Shown here piece after piece: positions 8,801 through 17,007 of a stretch of 64,000 nucleotides of DNA. Made by a program: the position numbers and the translations under genes. The stretch comes from Clostridium yunnanense (GTDB lineage: Bacteria > Bacillota > Clostridia > Clostridiales > Clostridiaceae): assembly GCF_016595795.1 (NCBI RefSeq), contig NZ_JAENHN010000010.1, positions 310,001 through 374,000 on the forward strand, read 5' to 3'. The stretch's first letter is position 1, and each line of letters begins with the position of its first letter. The notes beneath the pieces are model-generated. The model did no database searches, was not told the DNA's origin, and saw only the letters and a list, made by a program, of their open reading frames with translations.

Positions 8801-9455
8801 ACTTATAACCCATACCAAATACAGTAACAATAGGTTGTCTGCTATCAAGCTCTAGTTTCTTTCTAAGCCTTGTAATATTTATGTCTACAGTTCTATCGGC
8901 ACCATCAAAATCATATCCCCATACTCTTTCGATTATCCTATCTCTAGTCAATACAATCCCTTTATTTTCTATAAGATAGAGTAATAATTCATATTCTTTA
9001 GGACTTAGATTTACTGAAACACCATCTAAAAGAACTTCTTTTGATGAAAAGTTTATTACTGTTTTTTCATTGATATTATAAGAATTAAAATTCTTACAGC
9101 TTCTTCTTAAGATAATATCAATTCTCATCATTAGTTCTCTTAAATCAAAGGGCTTAGTGAGGTAATCTTCAGCACCAAGCCCCAGACCTTTAAGTTTATC
9201 TTCAATACTACCCCTTGCAGTAAGAAATAAAATTGGCGTGTTATAAGAGTTTAGATATTCTTCACTAACATGAAAACCATCTTTGTTTGGTAGCATCACA
9301 TCCATAATAATTAAATCCATTTTTATGTTAAGTACATTTTCTAAAAAGGTATCTCCATCATAAAATCTAAAACAGTTATATCCTTTCTTGTTTAGTGCGT
9401 AATTTATACCTTCTGATATAGTAAGGTCATCTTCAACTAAGGCTATATTAAACAA
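8790..9455 (-). CDS. OmpR/PhoB-family response regulator
   Basis: The protein is 221 residues. The receiver has the acidic pair EDD near residue 9, the phosphorylation site LIIMDVMLPN (Asp52) and the KPF switch lysine motif (LTKPFDLREL). The C-terminal winged helix has the normal SPKEYELLLYL and DRTVDINITRLRKKL segments. The start is TTG 9455, preceded at 7 bases by GAGGTG; no ATG fits. It is first in the minus-strand unit regulator-kinase-lipoprotein. The regulon cannot be told from the sequence. Confidence 0.93.
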   Translation of the reverse strand: MFNIALVEDDLTISEGINYALNKKGYNCFRFYDGDTFLENVLNIKMDLIIMDVMLPNKDGFHVSEEYLNSYNTPILFLTARGSIEDKLKGLGLGAEDYLTKPFDLRELMMRIDIILRRSCKNFNSYNINEKTVINFSSKEVLLDGVSVNLSPKEYELLLYLIENKGIVLTRDRIIERVWGYDFDGADRTVDINITRLRKKLELDSRQPIVTVFGMGYKYED

Positions 9456-9713
9456 CGATAATCACCTCGTAATAAATTTTGATTATAGATTTTTACAAGG
9501 TAAACTATAGCATAATTATACATATATTGCTATTTACATAATGATTACACTAAATTTTCACTTTACTACACTGTTAATTTGCTGTACAAACTTCCTAAAA
9601 ATAATCACCTAAATCTGAATAATGAGTACCTTACATAAATAAAGATAAGTGTTAATATTAAGATGAATGAATTTATAAATGATGATATATCATGGTCATT
9701 GGGAGGAATCGAT

Positions 9714-10433
9714 ATGAGTAGATTTGCGTTAGTTACAGGTGCAGACAGGGGACTTGGGTTAGAGCTAGTTAAGAAACTTTTAAGTAATGGGTATAATGTT
9801 TTTGCTGGTAGATATCTGACAAACTATAAAGGTTTAGATGCTTTAAAACAAGAGAATGCTGATAACTTACATATTATAGATTTAGATATTTCAAACCTTG
9901 AGAGTGTAAAGCAAGCTAGAAGTGTTGTAGAAAATGTAACCGATAAACTGGATTTAATTGTGAACAACGGAGCGATACTAGGAGATATTGAGAAAACCAT
10001 AGAAGATGAGCTTAATTTTGAAGAGATCGAAAAGGTTATAAGTGTAAATGCAGTTGGGCCTTTAAAGGTTATAAATGTATTTATGAAATTACTTAATAAT
10101 GGGGAGAAGAAGTTAATTGTAAATATATCTTCAGAGGCTGGCAGTATAAGCAATTCAAATAGAACAGGCTGGTTTGCATATTGCATGTCAAAGGCTGCAC
10201 TTAATATGGAATCAACAATAATAAATAATAGCTTTAAAGAAAAAGGTGGACAGGTTTTAGTTATCCATCCTGGTTGGATGAGAACTTATATGAGAGATAA
10301 GCTTGATAGTGAAGCACCTTTAACTCCTGAACATTCAGCTGATCATATCTGTAACATAATACTTAATAGTGATAAATTTAAATCTGATAAAGCTGTTTAT
10401 ATGGATTATGAAGAGAATTTAATGGAATGGTAA
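9714..10433 (+). CDS. short-chain dehydrogenase/reductase
   Basis: The protein is 239 residues, a typical SDR length. It has the nucleotide-binding TGADRGLG near the N-terminus, the NNGA motif, the active-site Ser in NISSEAGS and the YCMSK catalytic Tyr-Lys pair. The ATG at 9714 follows GGGAGGAA by five bases; the longer frame from 9663 is not supported. Substrate unknown. It lies 16 bases before a ThuA-like gene and is probably co-transcribed with it, which hints at modification of a sugar or similar polyol. Confidence 0.9.
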   Translation: MSRFALVTGADRGLGLELVKKLLSNGYNVFAGRYLTNYKGLDALKQENADNLHIIDLDISNLESVKQARSVVENVTDKLDLIVNNGAILGDIEKTIEDELNFEEIEKVISVNAVGPLKVINVFMKLLNNGEKKLIVNISSEAGSISNSNRTGWFAYCMSKAALNMESTIINNSFKEKGGQVLVIHPGWMRTYMRDKLDSEAPLTPEHSADHICNIILNSDKFKSDKAVYMDYEENLMEW

Positions 10434-10449
10434 TTGAGAGGTAATAAAT

Positions 10450-11091
10450 ATGGATCAATATAAAAAGATACTAATAATTGGAGAATATGAAAATGCAATG
10501 TATCATCCTCTTAGAGAAGTTGAAAAAGAGCTTAGGAATATAATAGGAGATGAATTTCAAGTTATAGCTACTGACTATTTCAATAGGCTTAGTTATGAGG
10601 ATATTAGTGAGTATAGGCTTATTATATCTTATACGGATTGCTGGCAAGCTGAGGAAAATAAAAATCTTACCGCAGCTTTATTAGCCTTTGTTGCTCAAGG
10701 TGGTGCTTTGATAGTAATTCATAATGGAATTTCACTACAAATTAATTATGAATTAGCGATGTTAATAGGAGCAAAGTTTACGATGCATCCAGAAGCAACT
10801 ATGTTAGCTTACAAGAATTTTAATATAAATCACCCAATAATGAAGGGTTGCGAAGAGTTTCAAATACATGAAGAACCTTATCAATTTGTATTTGATAATC
10901 TAGCCACTAAAGAAGTGCTTTTTTATTATGAATACAATAACATTCTTTATGAAGCTGCTTGGTCACTAGAATACGGAAAAGGCAGAGTAGTGTATTTATC
11001 ACCAGGACATAGTAGGGCAAGCTTTGAAGTTGAAGGTTATAGAAATATAATAAAGAGAAGCATTTATTGGTCAATGAGAGAAGAATTGTAG
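10450..11091 (+). CDS. ThuA-like domain protein
   Basis: The protein is 213 residues with the class I glutamine-amidotransferase-like fold of ThuA proteins: a start ILIIGEYENAMYHPLREV, then YTDCW, AFVAQGGALIVIHNGI, and a late GKGRVVYLSPGHSR. ThuA proteins are linked to trehalose or keto-sugar metabolism, but their reaction is poorly defined. The ribosome site GAGAGG lies nine bases before the ATG. It forms a two-gene unit with the SDR upstream. I cannot name the substrate. Confidence 0.82.
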   Translation: MDQYKKILIIGEYENAMYHPLREVEKELRNIIGDEFQVIATDYFNRLSYEDISEYRLIISYTDCWQAEENKNLTAALLAFVAQGGALIVIHNGISLQINYELAMLIGAKFTMHPEATMLAYKNFNINHPIMKGCEEFQIHEEPYQFVFDNLATKEVLFYYEYNNILYEAAWSLEYGKGRVVYLSPGHSRASFEVEGYRNIIKRSIYWSMREEL

Positions 11092-11125
11092 TATAAATAT
11101 TGCCTCCATGAATAAATTTATATAT

Positions 11126-11223
11126 GGATGTACCTCTTCATATTGAAACTTATTATTTTTAAATTCTCTCACCAGAACCTGTGAGAGTTTTAAAAATAGG
11201 TTTCGGGTTGAAGAGGTACATCT
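11126..11223 (+). repeat. family B palindromic repeat (B2)
   Basis: Outer arms GGATGTACCTCTTC and GAAGAGGTACATCT pair. The central stem is CTCTCACCAGAACCTGTGAGAG. It differs from B5 by compensated changes in the arms (CTCTTC/GAAGAG against CACTTC/GAAGTG). Confidence 0.8.
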
Positions 11224-11229
11224 TTATAT

Positions 11230-11300
11230 ATACCTCTTTGAGATGTATTTTGATTATCTGTAAAGATTATTTGATACACCTCCAAAGAGGTATATTTTTT
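11230..11300 (+). terminator. long hairpin with T run, probable terminator
   Basis: ATACCTCTTTGAGATGTAT (11230-11248) pairs with 11274-11293 across a 25-base loop, followed by ATTTTTT. It lies just after family B repeat B2 and probably ends the SDR-ThuA unit. Confidence 0.65.
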
Positions 11301-11332
11301 CATAAGATCATGAAAATATTTCTAAAAATATC

Positions 11333-11378
11333 TTGCAATACAGGCTTACTTATTGTATTATACTTACATAAAGTAAGT
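11333..11378 (+). promoter_or_regulatory. sigma-A promoter with palindromic operator upstream of the nitroreductase
   Basis: TTGCAA (11333-11338), 17 bases, then TATTAT (11356-11361). Immediately after, ACTTACATAAAGTAAGT (11362-11378) is a 6-bp inverted repeat with a 5-base spacer covering the expected start site, and CTTACTTA occurs again between the two boxes. This is the layout of a repressor operator. GTAAGT-type half sites are known for redox-sensing HxlR/MarR regulators of nitroreductases, so a similar regulator is plausible. The rest of 11379-11636 holds only repeat B3. Confidence 0.6.
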
Positions 11379-11460
11379 TTGTTTAATTTAATGATTTAAC
11401 AGTCGTTGATTGGACAAACTTGGCTATATAAATTCCCCGTTTATATAGAATAATTATCTA

Positions 11461-11557
11461 AGATGGAACACTTCAGCTAGAAATCTATTTTAAAAACTCC
11501 TCAGGATTATGAGAGGAGAATTTGAAAATATAAATTTAAGTATGAAGTGTTTCATCT
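11461..11557 (-). repeat. family B palindromic repeat (B3)
   Basis: Outer arms AGATGGAACACTTC and GAAGTGTTTCATCT. The central stem is CTCCTCAGGATTATGAGAGGAG. It lies in the 5' untranslated region between the nitroreductase promoter and its start codon. Confidence 0.78.
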
Positions 11558-11636
11558 AAAGATGCGTAATATAGTATTCATACTTTGTGAATAGGGTATG
11601 TAAGTGCTAGTAAGTAATAAGAGAATGAGGTGTAAA

Positions 11637-12269
11637 ATGACTGATTTAAAAACATTAATTGAAGAAAGACACTCTGCAAATAATTTTGTAGAAGGAGTGA
11701 AAATACCTAAGGAAGATTTTGATGCTATATTTGATTTATTAAAACTGGCGCCGTCATGTTTTAATATTCAGCATGCTAATTATTTAGTTATAACTGATGA
11801 TGAGAAAAAAGAAGCTTTAAGAGAAGCGGCATTTAATCAATATAAACTCCATACTGCATCAGCTGCTGTGTTAGTTCTTGGTGATAAGGAAGCTTATAAG
11901 AAAGTGGATTTAATATATTCTGGAATGCTAAGTCTTAAGATGTTGTCAAAATTTGATTATGATAAAATGATGAACGATATAGTCAATTTATACGAAGGAA
12001 GGGGACAAGGATTCCAAAGAGATGAAGCTATAAGAAATGCGGCTTTATCAGCAATGATGTTTATGATGATTGCTAAAGACAAAGGCTGGGATACTTGTCC
12101 TATGATAGGTTTTGATAGTGAAAGAGTAAGTAAACTATTTAATATACCAGAAAACCTTGAGCCTGTACTTTTGATAACAATGGGAAAAGAGGATACCTCA
12201 AAGAGAAGAATGAGAGGTTATAGAAAACCTGTAGGTGAATTTGTTACTTTTGAAACTTTTAATAAATAA
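11637..12269 (+). CDS. nitroreductase-family protein
   Basis: The protein is 210 residues. It has the FMN-binding opening of the family, LIEERHSANNF, then LKLAPSCFNIQ, and a late GWDTCPMIGFD. These flavoproteins reduce nitro-aromatics, quinones or flavins with NAD(P)H. The start ATG 11637 follows GAGGTG by five bases; the longer frame from 11604 lacks a site. It stands alone behind a promoter with a palindromic operator and a ~275-base leader that contains repeat B3. Confidence 0.88.
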   Translation: MTDLKTLIEERHSANNFVEGVKIPKEDFDAIFDLLKLAPSCFNIQHANYLVITDDEKKEALREAAFNQYKLHTASAAVLVLGDKEAYKKVDLIYSGMLSLKMLSKFDYDKMMNDIVNLYEGRGQGFQRDEAIRNAALSAMMFMMIAKDKGWDTCPMIGFDSERVSKLFNIPENLEPVLLITMGKEDTSKRRMRGYRKPVGEFVTFETFNK

Positions 12270-12282
12270 AGGCTTTGTTAAA

Positions 12283-12308
12283 GTACTATGTTGAAATTAA
12301 TTGGTTAA
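12283..12308 (+). repeat. family A repeat, left-end fragment (A3)
   Basis: AAGTACTATG followed by TTGAAATTAATTGGTTAA is the left terminus of family A. The same leading AAGTACTGTG stands before the copy at 52160, so the true element edge may be about 12 bases outside GAAATTAA. Confidence 0.6.
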
Positions 12309-12344
12309 ACATAGCCTAAATAAAAATTTAAGTAGTAAAGATAT

Positions 12345-12389
12345 AGCAGATTATATATGTATGAATTCATATATAATCTGCTTTTTTTG
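12345..12389 (+). terminator. rho-independent terminator of the nitroreductase gene
   Basis: A 15-bp stem AGCAGATTATATATG pairs with 12368-12382, loop of 8 bases, and then a run of seven T. Confidence 0.92.
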
Positions 12390-12443
12390 AATAAAAAACA
12401 ATACTTTGCTTAAAATGAGCAAATGTGCTTGAAAATGTAAATG

Positions 12444-12590
12444 GTATCATTTAAAATAAAGATAAATAATCAAAAATAAGCAAAAGCAATCACAAATGAC
12501 TATGCGTATTATTTGATATTATAAATAAACCCATTTTAAATATGAGGGCTGTCAAAGCAACATGTTTAAATATGTATTATAAAATGATAC
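12444..12590 (+). promoter_or_regulatory. candidate activator sites upstream of the LevR-type gene
   Basis: GTATCATT (12444-12451) and, inverted, TTTGATAT (12512-12519) and AATGATAC (12583-12590) match the GTATCAAA sites repeated upstream of the mannose-family PTS at 15796-15895. They suggest that the activator also controls its own gene. The rest of 12390-12596 shows nothing else. Confidence 0.4.
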
Positions 12591-12596
12591 ATAAGT

Positions 12597-12612
12597 TGGC
12601 ATGGTATTTGCT
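12597..12612 (+). promoter_or_regulatory. sigma-54 (-24/-12) promoter before the LevR-type activator
   Basis: TGGCATGGTATTTGCT matches the sigma-54 consensus TGGCAY-N5-TTGCW at every conserved position. It lies 114 bases upstream of the activator's ATG. A sigma-54 promoter directly in front of a sigma-54 activator gene points to positive autoregulation. Confidence 0.85.
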
Positions 12613-12726
12613 TGTTGTTAAGTATAGGATTCTTGTATGAAAAAACTTCATACACATTATTTAAGGGAATTTAAGGCGTTTCTATAAAGAAACCCTTTAA
12701 TTAGAAAGCCTATAAGGGGGGACAAG

Positions 12727-15492
12727 ATGAAGAAAATAGATAAGATTTATTGTTACCTAGAAGAACATACAAAAAAGCTTTCTAAGGAAGATATATTAGA
12801 TGATGTTGGCTTTACTTCAGTACAGATTGCAGAAGAACTGAATATGTTAAGAAATAATGTGAGTAGAGAGTTAAACGAGCTATTAAGAATAGGTAAGATT
12901 ATTAAGATAAAGGAAAGGCCAGTTAGGTTTATTCATAGAGCAATTGTAGAAGAAGTTTTGAACATTGATTCATCTGCCTCTGTTGTAGAGGTAAGGAACA
13001 TAAAAGAGTTAGTTTGTCACAATACTGAAAAAGACCCCTTTAAATTGTTGATAGGCTCAGAAAGAAGCTTAAGAAACCAAATAGAGCAAGCAAAGGCGGC
13101 AATCTTATATCCACCATCGGGATTAAATACATTGATAGTTGGACCAACCGGCGTAGGAAAAACTTTATTTGCGAAGATAATGTATAACTACGGAAAGTTT
13201 GTTGGAAAGTTCTCAGACAAATCTCCTTTTGTAGTGTTTAACTGTGCAGATTATTATAATAATTCTCAATTACTATTAGATCATATTTTTGGACATATAA
13301 AAGGAGCGTATACTGGTGCAGATACTGAAAAGCAGGGGCTAGTGGAAAAAGCCAATGGAGGCATTCTATTTCTAGATGAGATACATAGACTTCCACCAGA
13401 AGGACAGGAAATGATATTTTACTTTATGGATACTGGTGAGTATGGAAAACTTGGTGAAACAGAAAGAAATAGAAAATCTAATGTGCTAATTGTAAGTGCC
13501 ACAACAGAAGAGTCAGATTCATATATGCTTAAAACCTTTATGAGAAGAATACCTATTACGATAACTATTCCTTCATTACAAGAGAGAGATAATGAAGAAA
13601 AGGTTCAGATAATAAAGTATTTGCTTCTAAATGAAGCTCACAGAGTAAATAAACCTATAAAAGCATCTGTTGAAGTTGTAAAAGCCTTAATTGGCAGTGC
13701 GACTTATGGAAATATAGGTCAATTAAAATCAAATATTCAACTTACCTGTGCAAAGGGTTTTTTAGAGTGTATTAATGATGAGAAAGAATATATAGAATTG
13801 GATTTCAAAACACTTACTCCAAATATAAAGGATGGATTCTTTGAAATAGTAAGAGATAGAAGGGAATTTCAGCACTTAGATACAATAGTAGATGCGCCAA
13901 TTTTCATAAGTCCAGATGGGTATAAAGGAGTGGTGGACTCTGGAGATTCCTATGAGCCACCTTTTAACTTGTATAAGCTCATTGAAGACAAACTTTCTTT
14001 ATTAAAGGAAGAAGGGGTAGACGATGATTATATAAACAAATTTATAACTACAGATGTAAACATCCATATCAAAAGTTTTTATAACAAATTTACTAAAAAT
14101 AATGAAAGTAAAGATAGAATACTTAAGATTGTAGATAAAGAAGTATTGGAATTTGCAGAGGAAGTAAAATTTATTGCTGAAAAAGAATTAGGAAGGAAAT
14201 ATAGTGATAGATTTACCTATGCATTAAGCCTACACATGAGTGCATTCTTTAAACGAGTAAAAGAAAAAAAGAATTATAGCAGAAAAAAATATAATACCGT
14301 AAGCATACACGATATAGAGTATGAAGTTGCACTAAGAATAAAAGAAATGATAAGTGAAAAGTTTAATTTATATGTACCAGAAGTAGAAGTGACCTATATA
14401 GCAATCTTATTAAAATCTACAGAGGAAGAAAGTAAAGGTGATGTAGGAATCATAGTAGCTGCACACGGAAATTCTACAGCTAGCAGCATGGTGAACGTGG
14501 TAAAAGGACTACTTGGAAATTCTAATATAAGTGCAGTGGATATGCCACTTGATGTAAGCCCAAAGAAAATCTTAGAAGTAGTAATAGATAGGGTTAAAGA
14601 AATGGACAACGGAAGAGGGGTATTGCTTCTAGTAGATATGGGATCCCTGGTTAAGTTTGATACAACAATAACAGAAAGAACAGGGATTCAAGTCAAAAGC
14701 ATCGATATGGTATCAACTCCATTAATATTAGAAGCTGTAAGAAAATCAAGCATTTTAGACATGGATCTAATCGATATATATAATTCTTTAAAAGACTTCA
14801 AAGGCTATAATGACTACTCCAATGAGAAAGTTTATTTAGAGGATAAGGTTATTGTAACTGTGTGTAGTTCAGGAAAAGGCACTGCTGAAAAACTTAAAGA
14901 AATAGTAGAAAAAGTAGTACTAAACTTGACTGGTGAAAATATGAAAATCATACCTATTGGTATAAGAGATTTAGATAAAAAGATTAAAGAGCTGCAAAAA
15001 CAACACACAATAGTAGCAGTTATAGGAGTAAAGAAGCCAAAAGAACAGTTGCCATTTATATCTTTAGAAAAGCTAATAGATGGCAATGGGGAAAGCATGT
15101 TAAGGGAACTTTTAAATAACAACAATCTTTCGGTAATTAATAATAATAAGGATGTTGTGATAAAGGATATCTGCGAAAATAGTTTAGAAGAATTTCTTAC
15201 TTATCTAAATCCAAAAAAGATAATCGGTACCTTAATGGAGTTTATAGGAACGCTAGAAGAAAACTTAAATGCAGAGATAAACAACAATACTAAAATAAGC
15301 ATTATCAGTCACGTTGCTATTGCACTAGAAAGAATGATAACTAACGAAGGACTAAAATATACAGATGATAAAGAATCCTTAAATCCAAATATAGTAGAGG
15401 CTGTAAACAGCAGTTGCGAGATATTTAAAAGATATCTAAAGCTGCAACTTACTGAGGATGAAAAGTATTTTATTTGTGAGATGCTATTATAG
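12727..15492 (+). CDS. LevR/ManR-type sigma-54 activator with PTS regulation domains
   Basis: The protein is 921 residues. Order: an N-terminal helix-turn-helix (SVQIAEELNMLRNNVSREL), an AAA+ domain with Walker A GPTGVGKT (139-146), the sigma-54-contacting loop GAYTGAD, and Walker B GGILFLDEIHR, a first PRD, a mannose-IIA-like domain (VAAHGNSTASSM, about 580), a IIB-like segment with CSSGKGT, and a C-terminal PRD (SHVAIALERM). LevR-type proteins open sigma-54 promoters, and their PRDs are phosphorylated by HPr and PTS components to tie activity to sugar supply. A GGGG site precedes ATG 12727. The mannose-family PTS directly downstream, with its own -24/-12 promoter, is the obvious target. Confidence 0.93.
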   Translation: MKKIDKIYCYLEEHTKKLSKEDILDDVGFTSVQIAEELNMLRNNVSRELNELLRIGKIIKIKERPVRFIHRAIVEEVLNIDSSASVVEVRNIKELVCHNTEKDPFKLLIGSERSLRNQIEQAKAAILYPPSGLNTLIVGPTGVGKTLFAKIMYNYGKFVGKFSDKSPFVVFNCADYYNNSQLLLDHIFGHIKGAYTGADTEKQGLVEKANGGILFLDEIHRLPPEGQEMIFYFMDTGEYGKLGETERNRKSNVLIVSATTEESDSYMLKTFMRRIPITITIPSLQERDNEEKVQIIKYLLLNEAHRVNKPIKASVEVVKALIGSATYGNIGQLKSNIQLTCAKGFLECINDEKEYIELDFKTLTPNIKDGFFEIVRDRREFQHLDTIVDAPIFISPDGYKGVVDSGDSYEPPFNLYKLIEDKLSLLKEEGVDDDYINKFITTDVNIHIKSFYNKFTKNNESKDRILKIVDKEVLEFAEEVKFIAEKELGRKYSDRFTYALSLHMSAFFKRVKEKKNYSRKKYNTVSIHDIEYEVALRIKEMISEKFNLYVPEVEVTYIAILLKSTEEESKGDVGIIVAAHGNSTASSMVNVVKGLLGNSNISAVDMPLDVSPKKILEVVIDRVKEMDNGRGVLLLVDMGSLVKFDTTITERTGIQVKSIDMVSTPLILEAVRKSSILDMDLIDIYNSLKDFKGYNDYSNEKVYLEDKVIVTVCSSGKGTAEKLKEIVEKVVLNLTGENMKIIPIGIRDLDKKIKELQKQHTIVAVIGVKKPKEQLPFISLEKLIDGNGESMLRELLNNNNLSVINNNKDVVIKDICENSLEEFLTYLNPKKIIGTLMEFIGTLEENLNAEINNNTKISIISHVAIALERMITNEGLKYTDDKESLNPNIVEAVNSSCEIFKRYLKLQLTEDEKYFICEMLL

Positions 15493-15501
15493 GACTCCTA
15501 T

Positions 15502-15640
15502 GAAATTAATTGGTTAATCATCTGACGCTTTAATGAGCATGCGCAAAGAATTAATATGACTTTTTCGAGCATATAGCTAAAAATCATTTAATTCTAATAG
15601 CTAGCTCATATAGCATCTACTGTATAACCAAATTAATTTA
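15502..15640 (+). repeat. family A MITE-like repeat, shorter copy (A2)
   Basis: GAAATTAATTGGTTAATCATC at the left and ATAACCAAATTAATTT at the right are inverted. The GATGC/GACGC box, GCGCAAAGAATTAATATGA box and AATCATTTAATTCTAATAG box are shared with A1, but the internal AAAACTGT hairpin is missing. Confidence 0.78.
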
Positions 15641-15665
15641 CAGTATTCTTAAATATAGCATAAAT

Positions 15666-15715
15666 AAAAAACCTGCTAGACATGAACTTAATTAGTTCTG
15701 TCTAGCAGGTTTTTT
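15666..15715 (+). terminator. rho-independent terminator of the activator gene
   Basis: A 17-bp stem (AAAAAACCTGCTAGACA with 15699-15715) plus inner pairing GAACT/AGTTC, ending in a run of six T. Confidence 0.93.
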
Positions 15716-15795
15716 GTGTGAAATTATCTTCAAAATCACAATTTTGTGTAAGAAATATAGAAATTTAAGATTAAATCAGTGAAAGAAATTTAGAT

Positions 15796-15895
15796 GTATC
15801 AAAAAATGAGCACAAATAATCAACTTGTATCAAATGATATTTGCTTTGTATCAAAAATATAGAGTAAATATCAATTTAATGGTGGCAGTATCAAA
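15796..15895 (+). promoter_or_regulatory. helically phased activator-site array upstream of the mannose-family PTS
   Basis: Five direct copies of a GTATCAAA-type motif start at 15796, 15827, 15848, 15868 (ATATCAAT) and 15888. The spacings are 31, 21, 20 and 20 bases, all close to whole helical turns. The last lies about 130 bases before the -24 box, the usual range for sigma-54 enhancers. I infer that these are binding sites for the LevR-type activator encoded upstream. Confidence 0.65.
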
Positions 15896-16020
15896 AACAA
15901 AAATATCTTGTACATGAAAAATATATAGAACTAATTTTAGTAGATGATTTATAGCTCAGAGAGCTGAATATATGCACATTATTACTTAGATGAAGATAAA
16001 GAAGTCCTTATACAAAACTT

Positions 16021-16036
16021 TGGCATAACAATTGCT
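16021..16036 (+). promoter_or_regulatory. sigma-54 (-24/-12) promoter of the mannose-family PTS operon
   Basis: TGGCATAACAATTGCT matches the -24/-12 consensus at all conserved bases. The transcript should start near 16047, which rules out the upstream in-frame start at 16049 and supports ATG 16076 for the IIA gene. Confidence 0.9.
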
Positions 16037-16075
16037 ATTAATATAAACGTGAAGATAAAGCCGGGGGTGAATGTA

Positions 16076-16492
16076 ATGGTAGCAGTAATAGTTAGTACAC
16101 ATGGAGAGTTTTCTAGAGAAATAGTTAATTCTTCTGAAATGATATTTGGCAAGCAGGATAATTTGAAATACATAACCTTTAATCCAGGGGAAGGTTCAGA
16201 AGATCTTGTGGCAAAGTATGAAAAAGCTATTGAAGAATTAGATTGCGAAGATGGACTTCTAGTAATGGTAGATCTTTTTGGGGGAAGTCCTTACAATGCA
16301 GCAAGCAGAGTTGTAGTAAATAAGGATAAAGCAGATATAGTCACAGGTGTGAATCTTCCTATGCTTTTAGAGGTTTTTGCGCTTAGAGATTCTATAAGCG
16401 TTGAAGAACTAGTGAAGATTGCTGAAGAAGCAGGAAATACAGGAATAAAATCATTTAAATCAAATTTTTGTGAAATAGTGGAGGAACTATAA
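16076..16492 (+). CDS. PTS mannose-family EIIA component
   Basis: The protein is 138 residues, normal for a free-standing IIA-Man domain. The phosphorylated histidine is His9 in AVIVSTHGEFSRE, and the MVDLFGGSPYNAA motif is typical. It takes phosphate from HPr and gives it to IIB in the cytoplasm. GGGGGTGA ends five bases before ATG 16076. It is the first gene of a four-gene operon (IIA, IIB, IIC, IID) behind a sigma-54 promoter; the IIB gene begins two bases after its stop. Confidence 0.94.
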   Translation: MVAVIVSTHGEFSREIVNSSEMIFGKQDNLKYITFNPGEGSEDLVAKYEKAIEELDCEDGLLVMVDLFGGSPYNAASRVVVNKDKADIVTGVNLPMLLEVFALRDSISVEELVKIAEEAGNTGIKSFKSNFCEIVEEL

Positions 16493-16493
16493 T

Positions 16494-16985
16494 ATGAATA
16501 TTAATTTTGTAAGAATAGACGACAGACTGATACATGGACAAGTAGCTACAGTATGGGTAAAGGAATCAAAGTGCAATAAGATCATTGCTTGCAGTGATGA
16601 GGTTGCAAAAGATGTACTAAGAAAAACATTATTGCTGCAAGTAGCACCAGCAGATGTAAAAGCATATGTTTTGCCTATTGATAAGGCAATTGAAGCATAT
16701 AAAAATCCTAAATACAACGATTTTAAGACAATGTTCTTATTTACTAATCCAACGGATGTTTTAAGAATGATTGAAGGAGGTGTTGATATCAAATCTGTAA
16801 ACGTTGGAGGAATGTGTTATAAGGAGGGGAAAACTCAAGTTACAGGTGCAGTATCTGTGGATAAAAAAGATGTGGATGCTTTTAAGAAATTACACGAAAA
16901 AGGAATCGAGCTTGAAGTAAGACAATTAGCAAGCAATCCTAAGGTAGACTTAATCAGTAAATTAAAAGCAAATGGGTTATTATAG
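16494..16985 (+). CDS. PTS mannose/sorbose-family EIIB component
   Basis: The protein is 163 residues. The start FVRIDDRLIHGQVATVW contains the phosphorylated His14, the hallmark of IIB-Man/Sor proteins. NVGGMCYKEGKTQ and the C-terminal DLISKLKANGLL also fit. It transfers phosphate from IIA to the incoming sugar bound to IIC-IID. Its ribosome site, GGAGGAAC, lies within the end of the IIA gene. Confidence 0.95.
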   Translation: MNINFVRIDDRLIHGQVATVWVKESKCNKIIACSDEVAKDVLRKTLLLQVAPADVKAYVLPIDKAIEAYKNPKYNDFKTMFLFTNPTDVLRMIEGGVDIKSVNVGGMCYKEGKTQVTGAVSVDKKDVDAFKKLHEKGIELEVRQLASNPKVDLISKLKANGLL

Positions 16986-17007
16986 TAAATTTTAGGGGGA
17001 AATAAAA

